Shown piece by piece: positions 14,995 to 22,528 of a stretch of DNA of 38,416 nucleotides; positions within the stretch are counted from its first letter, which is position 1, and each line of letters starts with the position of its first letter. Source of the stretch: an uncultured Bacilli bacterium (GTDB taxonomy: Bacteria; Bacillota_I; Bacilli_A; RF39; UBA660); the NCBI GenBank assembly GCA_947585595.1, contig CANPXB010000014.1, forward strand, positions 1-38,416. Direction: 5' to 3'. The notes under the pieces are model-generated. The model saw only the letters and a program-made list of their open reading frames with translations, was not told the DNA's origin and ran no database searches. Both the position numbers and the translations under genes were made by a program.

Positions 14995-15955
14995 TTTTAA
15001 ATATCATAAAGTTTATCTTAAAGATTATGAATCAATCGCTGGACCAGAAGAAGCTAAAGGTAACTTAGAATATCAAAATACTATTAAAGATTATTATTAT
15101 AATGAAAAAAGAATTGAAGATGCTGAAATAAAAATGCAAAATCTTTGTTTAATGAATCTTACTAAAAGAAATAACTTAAATAAAAAAATAGAGTTATTAG
15201 TTGGTGGTGATTTAATAAACCAAATAGCTATTACTTCTTATAATATTGCTAATCGTGATATTCCTTTTTTAGGACTTTATAACGCTTGTGCTACTTTTAA
15301 TGAAAGTTTAATTGTTCTATCTAATTTTATTGAATCAAACATGATTAAAAGTGGTTTAGCTATTACCTCTAGTCATAATCTAAATGCTGAAAGACAATAT
15401 CGTTTTCCTATTGAATATGGTTCACCTAAAAAATGTTATACAACTTTTACCACTACTGGTGCTGCTTGTGCTTATTTAACTAATGAAGAGAGTAATATAA
15501 AAATTGAATCTTCAACCATTGGTACTGTTGTTGATTATGGTATAAAAGATGCTTCTAATATGGGTGCTGTTATGGCTCCTAGTGCCGCATCTACCTTACA
15601 TAAACATTTAACTGAATTACAAAGAGATATAACTTACTATGACTTAATAATTACTGGTGATCTAGGTTCTTTTGGAAGTGAACTATTTTTAAAACTTATT
15701 AAAGAAGATTATAACTACATTCCTAAAGCTTATTTAGATGCTTCAAGTATTTTATATAAAGATAATCAAAATACATATCAAGGAGGTAGTGGACCAGTTG
15801 TTGTTCCTTTAGTTTTATTTAATAAAATATTTAAAGAAAAACAATATAAAAGGATTCTTATCTTAGCTACTGGTTCACTACATAATACTTTAATGGTTAA
15901 TTTAAAAAAGAGTATTCCTTCTATAACTCATGCTGTAAGTATCGAGGTGAAATAA
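14987..15955 (+). CDS. spoVAD: Stage V sporulation protein AD
   Basis: 322 residues against 338 in B. subtilis. SpoVAD is the soluble dipicolinic-acid-binding subunit with a thiolase-like fold that does not act as a thiolase. Recognisable stretches are IAGPEEAKGNLE at the start, LYNACATFNESLIVLSNFI, SSHNLNAERQYRFPIEYG, TTTGAACAYLT, DYYDLIITGDLGSFG-type wording near residue 225, and YQGGSGPVVVPLVL followed by ILILATGSLHN. The start is ATG after AAGGTGAT inside spoVAC. Its stop TAA shares a base with the spoVAE ATG (TAATG). Confidence 0.95.
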   Translation: MSSFKYHKVYLKDYESIAGPEEAKGNLEYQNTIKDYYYNEKRIEDAEIKMQNLCLMNLTKRNNLNKKIELLVGGDLINQIAITSYNIANRDIPFLGLYNACATFNESLIVLSNFIESNMIKSGLAITSSHNLNAERQYRFPIEYGSPKKCYTTFTTTGAACAYLTNEESNIKIESSTIGTVVDYGIKDASNMGAVMAPSAASTLHKHLTELQRDITYYDLIITGDLGSFGSELFLKLIKEDYNYIPKAYLDASSILYKDNQNTYQGGSGPVVVPLVLFNKIFKEKQYKRILILATGSLHNTLMVNLKKSIPSITHAVSIEVK

Positions 15956-16305
15956 TGATATATATAAATTCCTTTTTAATATGTGGAACTATTTGTTTAA
16001 TAGGTCAAATAATTTTAGATAATACTAAACTAACTCCTGGACATATAACTAGTATCTTTGTTGTCCTTGGTGCTTTAATGTCCTTCTTAGGTATTTATGA
16101 AATCTTATCTGAATATAGTTTAGTAGGTAGCAGTATTCCTATAACTTCATTTGGTAACGCTTTATATAAAGCTGCTTATGAAGGATTTCAAAATAATGGT
16201 TTTATAGGTATGTTTAGTAATTTATTATCAACTACTAGTACTGGTATAACTGGAGCTATTTTCTTCGGTTTTATCTTTTCATTAATATTCAAAATTAGGG
16301 ATTAA
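15955..16305 (+). CDS. spoVAE: Stage V sporulation protein AE (AEb type)
   Basis: 116 residues, the length of B. subtilis SpoVAEb. It is a small integral membrane channel subunit with three hydrophobic stretches (IYINSFLICGTICLIGQIIL, ITSIFVVLGALMSFLGIYEI, TGAIFFGFIFSLIF). Conserved motifs include LTPGHITSIFVVLGA and SIPITSFGNALYKAAYEG. It is translationally coupled to spoVAD. It ends the sporulation cluster. spoVAA, spoVAB, spoVAEa and spoVAF are not present, leaving only the core AC-AD-AE set. Confidence 0.94.
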   Translation: MIYINSFLICGTICLIGQIILDNTKLTPGHITSIFVVLGALMSFLGIYEILSEYSLVGSSIPITSFGNALYKAAYEGFQNNGFIGMFSNLLSTTSTGITGAIFFGFIFSLIFKIRD

Positions 16306-16333
16306 ATAATCTCTTTTTTAATTTGTTGTTATT

Positions 16334-16342
16334 TGATATAAT
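16334..16342 (+). promoter_or_regulatory. Extended -10 promoter of the membrane protein-scpAB operon
   Basis: TGATATAAT, 26 bases before the ATG at 16369. The -35 region is a T run (16313-16319) with no real consensus. Confidence 0.6.
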
Positions 16343-16368
16343 TATATAAGAAGAATGAAGGGATTATC

Positions 16369-17640
16369 ATGGATAATAAAGATTTAAATAATAAGATTGA
16401 TTCTACGGAAGAACAAAATACATCAACTTCTTTAAATGAAGAAGCCAGTGAAACTACGCAAGCCCCTGTCCAAGAAGAAACACCAAAGCTAGCAGAACAA
16501 CCTCAAACAGAAGTAACACCCGTAATCAATATTCCTGAAAGTAATGAAAAAAAGGAAGAAGTTAAATCACAAAACCAAACTTTAAATACTAATGCTGATT
16601 TTAGTTCTATCTTTGGGGTAGCCTCAGAAGAAAAACCAGTAGAAGAAAATAAGCCAGTTAAAGAAGTACCAAAGGAAGAATTAGCACCAGAGGTCAAAGT
16701 AACTGAACAACCAAATCCTGAAAAACAACCAGCTAAATTTAACAAAGACTTATTTAATAATGAAGAAAAAATATTATATGAAATAAAACCAGAAAAAGAA
16801 GGTAATCCTTTAGTAGTTGTTTTCTTCTTTATCTTCTTAGTTGTCTTTATTATTTTCTTACCATCAATAGTTAAAGTTGCTAACTTCAAATCAAATACCG
16901 GTGGTAATACACCAACAACTAAACAAGAGGAAGAAAGTGATATCTACGAATTAGGATCTACTGCTGTCAGAGTTAAATTAGATAACTTAGAATTTAATAA
17001 CTTTGTTAAAATATCTGATAATGATGAATTATATATTAACTTTACTTTAACTAATACTGCTAGCCAACCATATATGTTTGATAAAAAATACTATATTACT
17101 TTATATGATGAAGAAACTATCGTTGGTTATGCTCTAATTCATTCTTATGATATCGTATCAGCCTATGGTTCTTATGAAGCACAAGTCGTTGTTAATGAAA
17201 ATACATATCGTCGTGCTAATCATTTCAAAGTTGAAGAGATTGTTCCAAGTCGTTATCCAAATAAAGTAACTACTGAAGTAGATGGCGATTACAATGTCTT
17301 AACTTGTACTCATTTAAATGATGAAATGAAATACTACTTTAATAATAGTTCTTTAGTTAAAATAACTGAAACATATAAAGAAACATTAGAAGGTAATAAA
17401 AATTATAGTACTGATAAAGAAAATTATCGTAATTTATCTGAAAAATATAAACAAATTGACCATTTTAATTCAACATTTGTTGAAACTAATACAGATTTTA
17501 CCATGTTAAATGATATCGATTTAAAAGATATCCCAGATAAAACCTTAACTGATTTAAAAGTATATCGTTACTTTAGATACAGTGAGCAATTAAACAATAT
17601 TGCATTTGAAATCGAGGCACAAGGTTATACATGTAGATAG
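16369..17640 (+). CDS. Single-pass membrane protein with acidic/Pro-rich cytoplasmic region
   Basis: 423 residues, function unknown. Residues 1-~140 are low complexity, rich in E, P, K, Q and T (KPVEENKPVKEVPKEELAP). One membrane helix (VVVFFFIFLVVFIIFLPSIV) spans about 145-166, and a ~255-residue ectodomain follows with beta-rich wording (DELYINFTLTNTASQPYMF). The ectodomain contains two Cys (NVLTCTHLND and the terminal YTCR). The layout copies that of the proteins at 915-2960 and 4275-6242, but I see no direct homology in the ectodomain. It is the first gene of a run with scpA and scpB (10 bases to the scpA ATG), which may mean only shared transcription. The start is ATG after GAAGGGA. Confidence 0.82.
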   Translation: MDNKDLNNKIDSTEEQNTSTSLNEEASETTQAPVQEETPKLAEQPQTEVTPVINIPESNEKKEEVKSQNQTLNTNADFSSIFGVASEEKPVEENKPVKEVPKEELAPEVKVTEQPNPEKQPAKFNKDLFNNEEKILYEIKPEKEGNPLVVVFFFIFLVVFIIFLPSIVKVANFKSNTGGNTPTTKQEEESDIYELGSTAVRVKLDNLEFNNFVKISDNDELYINFTLTNTASQPYMFDKKYYITLYDEETIVGYALIHSYDIVSAYGSYEAQVVVNENTYRRANHFKVEEIVPSRYPNKVTTEVDGDYNVLTCTHLNDEMKYYFNNSSLVKITETYKETLEGNKNYSTDKENYRNLSEKYKQIDHFNSTFVETNTDFTMLNDIDLKDIPDKTLTDLKVYRYFRYSEQLNNIAFEIEAQGYTCR

Positions 17641-17650
17641 GGGGATTAAT

Positions 17651-18379
17651 ATGACTTACAATTTTACAACTGCTGATTTTGAAGGCCCATTAGATTTACT
17701 ACTTCATCTAGTAAAAGAGTCAAAAATGGATATTTATGAAATAAATATTCATGAGATTATTAATCAATACTTAGATTTTATTCATTCATTAGAAGAAAAA
17801 AATATTGATGTTGCTAGTGAATACTTAGTAATGGCTGCTGAACTTATTCATTTAAAAAGTAAGTTATTAATCAATCGTCATGAAGAAGAAAATGAAGATG
17901 ATGAATTCTCCTTTAATAGTGAAGAAGATTTAAAAAATAAATTAATTGAATATGAAAAATATAAAGAAATAACTAAAAATTTTCAAGAACTAGAAGAAAA
18001 AAGAGCAGAAGTATATACTAAATTACCAGAATCTTTAAATGAATATTTAGATTCAACTGGTTTTATCAAAGGTGAATTAAATGTCGAAGACTTATTTAAA
18101 GCTTATCAACTATTTATTGAAAGACAAAAATTTGATAAACCATTAAATACTAAAATAACTAAAAGAGAATTAAGTGTTGATGATAAAATAAAAGATATCA
18201 GATCTATCTTAAAAAAACGTTCTAAGGTTAATTTTATCGAGTTATTTACTGAATTAACTAAAGAAAATATTGTTGTTACCTTTTTATCTATTTTAGAAAT
18301 GAGTAAAAACAATGAAGTATCTTTAACTCAAGAAGCAGCCTTTAGTCCAATTATGATAGAAAGAGTGAGTAAGAAATGA
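17651..18379 (+). CDS. scpA: Segregation and condensation protein A
   Basis: 242 residues. ScpA is the kleisin that bridges the SMC dimer in the chromosome condensation complex together with ScpB. The N-terminal kleisin motif is clear (FEGPLDLLLHLVKESKMDIY followed by EINIHEIINQYLDFI), and DVASEYLVMAAELIHLKSK is the diagnostic helix. An acidic middle and a winged-helix C-terminus (FIELFTELTKENIVVTFLSILEM) follow. The frame is open upstream to 17600, but the ATG at 17651 follows AGGGGGAT and gives the standard N-terminus. It overlaps scpB by 4 bases (ATGA). smc is not in the window. Confidence 0.96.
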   Translation: MTYNFTTADFEGPLDLLLHLVKESKMDIYEINIHEIINQYLDFIHSLEEKNIDVASEYLVMAAELIHLKSKLLINRHEEENEDDEFSFNSEEDLKNKLIEYEKYKEITKNFQELEEKRAEVYTKLPESLNEYLDSTGFIKGELNVEDLFKAYQLFIERQKFDKPLNTKITKRELSVDDKIKDIRSILKKRSKVNFIELFTELTKENIVVTFLSILEMSKNNEVSLTQEAAFSPIMIERVSKK

Positions 18380-18951
18380 ATCTAATCGGAGTTTTAGAAG
18401 GAATATTATTTGTGGTTGGCGATGAAGGATTAACCCTTAATCAAATATGTGATATCTTAGATATTGATATGGAAAAAGCCAAAGAACTCTTAATGGAATT
18501 AAAAAAGAGTTATGATGCTGATAATCGTGGAATTAGAATAAGTTACTTAGGAGATGCCTTTAAACTTACAACTAAAAAAGAGCATAAAGAATATTATAAA
18601 AAATTAATTGAAAATCCCGAAAATAATACTTTATCTCAAGCAGCTTTAGAAACCTTAGCTATTATTGCTTACAATCAACCAATAACTCGTGTTGAAATAG
18701 ATGAAATGCGTGGTGTTAGTAATGTTCATATGTTAAGAAAATTACTAGCTAAAGGTTTAATTAAAGAAGCCGGAAAAAGTACATTACCTGGAAGACCAAA
18801 TTTATATGCTACAACTAGTGAATTCCTAGATTACTTTGGTTTATCATCAATCAGTGATTTACCAACTATCATAAGTGAATCAGAAGAACCAAACGAAGAT
18901 AAAGATTTATTCACTTCAATTTATAAGGAAGAAGAAAATGACGAAAAATGA
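18376..18951 (+). CDS. scpB: Segregation and condensation protein B
   Basis: 191 residues, the usual length. ScpB is a winged-helix dimer that binds ScpA in the SMC complex. Diagnostic segments: LEGILFVVGDEGLTLNQICDI at the start, LSQAALETLAIIAYNQPITR and EIDEMRGVSNVHMLRKLLAKG in the second winged helix, then GRPNLYATTSEFLDYFGL. An acidic tail (SESEEPNEDKD) ends it. The start codon is inside the scpA stop (ATGA). The 3' end overlaps the pentapeptide gene by 14 bases. The stop is TGA, which shows that TGA is not read as Trp here. Confidence 0.96.
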   Translation: MNLIGVLEGILFVVGDEGLTLNQICDILDIDMEKAKELLMELKKSYDADNRGIRISYLGDAFKLTTKKEHKEYYKKLIENPENNTLSQAALETLAIIAYNQPITRVEIDEMRGVSNVHMLRKLLAKGLIKEAGKSTLPGRPNLYATTSEFLDYFGLSSISDLPTIISESEEPNEDKDLFTSIYKEEENDEK

Positions 18952-19525
18952 TTTTACTTCCGAAGAAGATTTAATAAGTGAAGATCTAAATAATCAAAAC
19001 TTATCTTCACTAGAAATTGCTAATAAAAATATTAAACTATGTAATTTTACTTATACTAACTTAAATAATAATATATTTGAAAATACTTTCTTCGAAAAAG
19101 TTGAATTTACTAATTGTGATTTATCTAATACTAAATTTATTGACTGTAATTTTCGTGAAATAAAATTTATTAATTGCAAATTAGTTGGTGTTAATTTGAA
19201 TAATTGTCATTTAACTAAAATAGAAATAAATAATTCCTTATGTAAATATTTAAACTTAGTCGATAGTAAAATTAAAGAATTAAAAATTAATGATTCTGAT
19301 TTTACTGAAAGTACTTTTTATAATATAACTAATAAAGATTTTATCTTTAATAATACTAAATTAATTAAAACGGAATTTGTTGATACTGTCTTAGAAGGTA
19401 TTGACCTTAGTACATGTGATATAACTAATATTAAAATTCAACCTAAATATTTAAAAGGTTTAAAAGTAAATTTAATACAAGCTCTTGAACTATCTAAAAT
19501 ATTAGGTATTGAAATTGTTGAATAG
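18938..19525 (+). CDS. Pentapeptide-repeat protein
   Basis: 195 residues from the ATG at 18938, chosen because AAGGAAGAAG precedes it; the frame extends upstream only within scpB. From about residue 22 to 160 the sequence follows the A/N/D-L/F-x-x-x five-residue pattern of right-handed quadrilateral beta-helices (CDLSNTKFIDCNFREIKFIN, LVGVNLNNCHLTKIEINNS). The last part (GIDLSTCDITNIKIQPKYLK followed by GLKVNLIQALELSKILGIEI) is the cap that recurs at the C-terminus of one pentapeptide subfamily, where a Q-A-x-x-L motif is typical. Some family members protect DNA gyrase, but nothing here shows that activity. It is cotranscribed with scpB and the thioredoxin-like gene. Confidence 0.88.
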   Translation: MTKNDFTSEEDLISEDLNNQNLSSLEIANKNIKLCNFTYTNLNNNIFENTFFEKVEFTNCDLSNTKFIDCNFREIKFINCKLVGVNLNNCHLTKIEINNSLCKYLNLVDSKIKELKINDSDFTESTFYNITNKDFIFNNTKLIKTEFVDTVLEGIDLSTCDITNIKIQPKYLKGLKVNLIQALELSKILGIEIVE

Positions 19526-19534
19526 AGGAGTAAT

Positions 19535-20134
19535 ATGAAAAAAATAATCATTGCTGTAATTTTAACTGTTTTAAGTATTTCGACCATTACTTTTGGTTTA
19601 GGAACAGTTTATTTTTATAAAGAGACAACTAATGCTGAAGATAAAATAAGTAATCTTGAAGATGATATTAAAGAATTAGAAAGTTCGCTAGAAACTTTTA
19701 AAAATGAAAATACTTCTTCTAGTAATAATAACTATGAAGGTGAAGAAAATACCTCTGAAGAAGAACCAGTATATAATGAACAATCTAGTTATAGTAATTT
19801 AAAAGTAATATCATTTAATGAATTAAATACTTTAATCAATAACAAAGAAACATTTATTCTTCTTATATCTCAAACATATTGTTCACATTGTATTGAATAT
19901 AAACCTGAGTTAAATGAAATATTAAAAAAACATAGTTTATCAGCTTATGTTATTGAATATGATCTTCTAAGTAGTGAAGACATAGTTTCATTTAAAGCAA
20001 TTACTAGTTTAGATTACACACCAACTACAACCTTCTTTAAAAATGGTATTGAAGATACAAAAAATCGCTTTGTTGGTGACTTAGGTGAAAGTGTTGTTGA
20101 AGCTAATTTAAAACAAGCTGGATTTATTAAATAA
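19535..20134 (+). CDS. Membrane-anchored thioredoxin-like protein
   Basis: 199 residues. An uncleaved-looking signal anchor at residues 3-26 (IIIAVILTVLSISTITFGLG) is followed by a short coiled coil (ISNLEDDIKELESSLETF), a Ser/Glu/Asn linker (~52-85) and a thioredoxin domain (~88-199). The redox motif is C116-S-H-C119, and TPTTTFFKNG gives the cis-Pro strand. It should sit on the outer face of the membrane and act as a thiol-disulfide exchange protein; the partner is unknown. The start is ATG after GAGGAG, 9 bases behind the pentapeptide gene. Its terminator overlaps the stop codon. It contrasts with the thioredoxin-like region at the end of the 4275-6242 protein, which has no CxxC. Confidence 0.87.
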   Translation: MKKIIIAVILTVLSISTITFGLGTVYFYKETTNAEDKISNLEDDIKELESSLETFKNENTSSSNNNYEGEENTSEEEPVYNEQSSYSNLKVISFNELNTLINNKETFILLISQTYCSHCIEYKPELNEILKKHSLSAYVIEYDLLSSEDIVSFKAITSLDYTPTTTFFKNGIEDTKNRFVGDLGESVVEANLKQAGFIK

Positions 20135-20161
20135 GAGGTTTGCTAAACAAATCTTTTTTAT
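20133..20161 (+). terminator. Terminator of the scpAB operon
   Basis: AAGAGGTTTG (20133-20142) pairs with CAAATCTTTT (20148-20157, two G-U), loop CTAAA, followed by a T run. The stop codon overlaps the stem. Confidence 0.75.
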
Positions 20162-20189
20162 TTGTACAATAAAATATTTATGTTATAAT
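20162..20189 (+). promoter_or_regulatory. Promoter of tRNA-Leu
   Basis: TTGTAC (20162-20167), a 16-base spacer, TATAAT (20184-20189) with TG at 20181-20182 (TGTTATAAT). The mature tRNA begins 13 bases later. Confidence 0.65.
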
Positions 20190-20202
20190 TAATTATGTAA
20201 TT

Positions 20203-20289
20203 GCCCATGTGGCGGAATTGGTAGACGCGCTGGACTCAAAATCCAGTGGTAGCAATATCGTGTGGGTCCGAGTCCCACTATGGGCACCA
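20203..20289 (+). tRNA. tRNA-Leu (anticodon CAA)
   Basis: A class II tRNA of 87 bases with encoded CCA. The acceptor stem GCCCATG (20203-20209) pairs with TATGGGC (20279-20285, last pair G-U), discriminator A20286, CCA 20287-20289. The anticodon stem-loop CTGGA-CTCAAAA-TCCAG has anticodon CAA at 20237-20239, reading UUG. A long variable arm follows, and the T arm is GTGGG-TCCGAGT-CCCAC. No terminator lies directly behind it. The first one is 80 bases on, so the primary transcript probably includes the hairpin element at 20303-20408. Confidence 0.97.
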
Positions 20290-20302
20290 TAATGTATTAA
20301 AT

Positions 20303-20408
20303 CTCGATTAATCGAGGATAAAAAGGGACATTCAATAATGCATATTGAGTGTTGCCATATAATGCGCATCACCTAAATCATTGCTGAGATAGGTGATTCT
20401 TTTATTTT
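20303..20408 (+). ncRNA. Structured element 1: GGGA-ACATTCA-type hairpin followed by a terminator
   Basis: Three structures in order. Hairpin A is CTCGATTAATCGAG (20303-20316). Hairpin B pairs 20328-20336 (ACATTCAAT) with 20344-20352 (ATTGAGTGT), nine pairs with one G-U, and is flanked by GGG (20325-20327) and CC (20355-20356). The terminator pairs 20368-20375 (ATCACCTA) with 20390-20397 (TAGGTGAT) and is followed by a T-rich run. The 3' strand of hairpin B (GTGTTGC, 20349-20355) can also pair, with one mismatch, with the 5' arm of the terminator (GCATCAC, 20366-20372), which would block it. It resembles the element at 21666-21784. Attenuator or small RNA cannot be decided; no known family is recognised. 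Confidence 0.45.
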
Positions 20409-20431
20409 ATAATGCAATAGGAGCGATTACT

Positions 20432-20998
20432 TTGAAAAATTATTTTATTATTCATGGTTTTAAAGGTAGTAATATTGAAAATTGGTTTCCATGGCTTAAA
20501 CAAAAAATAGATGACTCTAATAACTTATGTATAATCCCTCAATTTCCAATTGATGATAAACATCATATTTATAGTGAATGGAAAAAAATATTAGACATTT
20601 ATAATAAAGAATATGATTTAATAAATGAAAATACCATTATTATTGGTCATTCAACTGGTAGTATATGTGCTTTAAAATATATTTTAGAAAATAAGATTCA
20701 TATTCAAAAATTAATCTTAGTAAGTGGCTTTAATAACTATTTATCACAAGATGAAACAGATCTTCATAATAAACTAAATCCAACTTATTATGTTGATGAG
20801 AATCAAATTTCTAAAATAAATGACTATGTTAAAGAAATAGTTTGTATTTATGGCGATAATGATCCATATATTCCACAAGAGACATTAAAACATTTCGCTA
20901 GTTCCATTAAAGCTAAAGAAATTATTATTCATAATGGTGGTCATTTAAATCACGAAGCTGGTTATGATTCATTTAATGAAATATTAAAAGAAATTTAA
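20432..20998 (+). CDS. Alpha/beta hydrolase of the RBBP9/YdeN type
   Basis: 189 residues starting at TTG 20432. The frame is open from 20393, but AATAGGAG lies 9 bases before this TTG, and the protein then begins MKNYFIIHGFKGS as in the family. The fold markers are the HGF oxyanion strand at 8-10, the nucleophile elbow GHS74TG (IIGHSTGSICALKY), CIYGDNDPYIP with the acid, and GGHLNHEAGY with the catalytic His near the end. It is a small cytosolic serine hydrolase with unknown substrate. It follows the tRNA-Leu/element 1 terminator, whose T run overlaps a possible -10 (TATAAT, 20408-20413). It is probably cotranscribed with the Nudix gene 11 bases downstream. Confidence 0.88.
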   Translation: MKNYFIIHGFKGSNIENWFPWLKQKIDDSNNLCIIPQFPIDDKHHIYSEWKKILDIYNKEYDLINENTIIIGHSTGSICALKYILENKIHIQKLILVSGFNNYLSQDETDLHNKLNPTYYVDENQISKINDYVKEIVCIYGDNDPYIPQETLKHFASSIKAKEIIIHNGGHLNHEAGYDSFNEILKEI

Positions 20999-21009
20999 TA
21001 GGGGTATAT

Positions 21010-21618
21010 ATGTCAAGTAATGAAGTATTAGAAAGAATAAAAGGGTTAACAAATCAAGAAAAAAGAAATCTACCATATGATGAATTAGTTAAAATAATTG
21101 AAAAACTATCGCCAGATGAAATTATTGAGTTAAGTAACATTATTGGCTATCCAGTATTTACCAGATTATGTATGGGAGAATTAAAACACAAATTTGTCTT
21201 ATTACAAGATGGCGCCGCTGCTATTATTGTGAATGAAAAAGGAGAGATACTTCTTCAATCAAGAGCCGATAATGATCGTTGGGGATTACCAGGTGGCTGT
21301 CAAGAACTAGGTGAAAGATTTGAAGAAACAGTAATTCGTGAAGTTAAAGAAGAAACTAACTTAGATGTCGCTGAAAATGATCTAGAATTAATTGCTATTG
21401 TCTCAGGTAAAAGTAGAAGAAATGAATATCCAAATGGTGATGTTGTCATTAACAATACCGCTCTATATTGTATAAAAAACTATTCAGGAACATTAAAATG
21501 GGATAGTGAATCAAAAAATATGCAATTCTTTGCTTTAGATAATCTACCTGTTAATCAAAATGATCCCGATCTAATTGAAATATATCGAAAAAAATTAAAA
21601 GATAAATCTCTATTATAA
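21010..21618 (+). CDS. Nudix hydrolase
   Basis: 202 residues. Residues ~1-58 form an N-terminal helical region, and the Nudix domain follows. The Nudix box is complete (GGCQELGERFEETVIREVKE followed by ETNL) and fits Gx5Ex7REUxEExxU, with Asn where Gly is usual at the next-to-last position. QDGAAAIIVNEKGEILLQSRA gives the first strands and DRWGLPGG the approach to the box. It hydrolyses a nucleoside diphosphate linked to some moiety; the substrate cannot be told. The start is ATG after AATAGGGGT, 11 bases behind the hydrolase gene, so one operon is likely. Confidence 0.92.
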   Translation: MSSNEVLERIKGLTNQEKRNLPYDELVKIIEKLSPDEIIELSNIIGYPVFTRLCMGELKHKFVLLQDGAAAIIVNEKGEILLQSRADNDRWGLPGGCQELGERFEETVIREVKEETNLDVAENDLELIAIVSGKSRRNEYPNGDVVINNTALYCIKNYSGTLKWDSESKNMQFFALDNLPVNQNDPDLIEIYRKKLKDKSLL

Positions 21619-21631
21619 AATAGGATGAAAC

Positions 21632-21659
21632 TTGCAAATACATCATTTTGTGTTATGAT
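21632..21659 (+). promoter_or_regulatory. Promoter driving structured element 2
   Basis: TTGCAA (21632-21637), a 16-base spacer, TATGAT (21654-21659) with TG at 21651-21652. Transcription would start near 21666, just before the first hairpin. Confidence 0.6.
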
Positions 21660-21665
21660 GAATAT

Positions 21666-21784
21666 GTCAAGGAAACTTGCATAAAATAAAAAAAGGGAAC
21701 ATTCAGTTTTGCTATGTTGAATGTCTACCCAATATTTTTTAGGAAGACATTTAATTCAAATGTGAATTAAGTGTCCTTTTTTTT
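21666..21784 (+). ncRNA. Structured element 2: same hairpin type with its own promoter and terminator
   Basis: Hairpin A is CAAG-GAAA-CTTG. Hairpin B pairs 21699-21705 (ACATTCA) with 21718-21724 (TGAATGT), enclosed by GGG (21695-21697) and CCC (21728-21730). The terminator has a 13-bp stem, 21746-21758 with 21763-21775 (one G-U), then eight T. The 3' strand of hairpin B (TTGAATGTC, 21717-21725) can alternatively pair with the terminator 5' arm (GACATTTAA, 21746-21754), nine pairs with one G-U. That gives mutually exclusive structures, as in an attenuator. The WYL gene downstream has its own promoter, so this may be a ~120-base small RNA. No known family is recognised. Confidence 0.5.
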
Positions 21785-21812
21785 ATTACTGTTATCATAA
21801 TAAGAAGACGAC

Positions 21813-21841
21813 TTGTGAGTAAGTTGCTTTTATGTTATATT
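21813..21841 (+). promoter_or_regulatory. Promoter of the WYL regulator
   Basis: TTGTGA (21813-21818), a 17-base spacer, TATATT (21836-21841) with TG at 21833-21834. The leader is about 45 bases. Confidence 0.6.
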
Positions 21842-21892
21842 TTAAATACTTGATGAAAAGAAATCTTTATAGTAACTTTGGAAGTGATATAA

Positions 21893-22474
21893 ATGAGTAA
21901 ACTATCTAATACTTTATTAATGTTAAGTTATTTACAAAATGGTCGTAAATATTCCATTAATGAACTTGCTGAAAAAATTGAAGTCTCACCAAGAATGATT
22001 CGCTTATACAAAGAAGATCTAGAAAAAGCTGGTTTTATTATCGAAACCATCTATGGTCCATATGGTGGATACATCTTAGTAAAAAATAACTTTAATATTT
22101 CATCTAGTTTCAATAACTATGATTTAAATATGTTAAAACAAATAAGTCCCCAAGATGATAAACAAAAAGAATATTTAAAAACTTTACAAGATAAAGTAAA
22201 AACGATTATTGATTCTAACTCACAAGAGCTAATTCCAAGTACTATCCAAACAACTTATAATATCTTATCACGTGCAATTAAAGAAAAAAGAAAAGTCTTA
22301 ATTACTTATGATTCACTTAATAAAGGTTTAAACGAACGCATTATTGATCCATTAGAATTATTCTATTTAAAAGATGGTTTCGGCATTGCTGCTTTCTGTG
22401 AAAAGAAAAAAGATCTTCGTCATTTTGAGCTTAAAAGAATCAAAGATATTAAATTATTAAACGAAAATTATTAA
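21893..22474 (+). CDS. HTH and WYL-domain transcriptional regulator
   Basis: 193 residues. A DeoR/HTH_11-type winged helix fills residues 1-60 (YSINELAEKIEVSPRMIRLY as recognition region, then GPYGGYIL as the wing). A linker follows, and from ~135 to 190 a WYL-type ligand-sensing domain (VLITYDSLNKG, then YLKDGFGIAAFCEKKKDLRH and FELKRIKDI, where YLxDGFGIAA replaces the usual WYLVA). The C-terminal WCX extension of full-length WYL regulators is missing, so it is short for the family. WYL proteins often sense nucleotides or nucleic acid and control stress or defence genes. Here the likely targets are itself or the SIS/PfkB pair 54 bases downstream, which is inference. Confidence 0.87.
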   Translation: MSKLSNTLLMLSYLQNGRKYSINELAEKIEVSPRMIRLYKEDLEKAGFIIETIYGPYGGYILVKNNFNISSSFNNYDLNMLKQISPQDDKQKEYLKTLQDKVKTIIDSNSQELIPSTIQTTYNILSRAIKEKRKVLITYDSLNKGLNERIIDPLELFYLKDGFGIAAFCEKKKDLRHFELKRIKDIKLLNENY

Positions 22475-22490
22475 CAAGACCAAATATTAC

Positions 22491-22523
22491 CACATCTTAT
22501 ATTATTCTGTAATAAAGGATGTG
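22491..22523 (+). promoter_or_regulatory. Hairpin covering the ribosome site of the SIS gene
   Basis: CACATCTT (22491-22498) pairs with AGGATGTG (22516-22523, one G-U), and TATTA (22500-22504) with TAATA-type bases 22510-22514, loop TTCTG. The 3' arm contains the likely ribosome site AAAGG, 10 bases before the ATG. This could limit translation. It lacks a T run, so it is not a terminator. Confidence 0.35.
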
Positions 22524-22528
22524 ATTTT

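Noticed and set aside
18875-18951. Extended frame of the pentapeptide protein inside scpB, suggesting a frameshift fusion
   Set aside because: A good ribosome site precedes the ATG at 18938 and scpB has its normal length; no slippery sequence is needed.
20338-20376. 12-codon ORF (MHIECCHIMRIT) as a leader peptide in element 1
   Set aside because: Spacing from GGGA is acceptable, but the second element has no matching ORF, so coding is not the shared feature; kept only as a remark.
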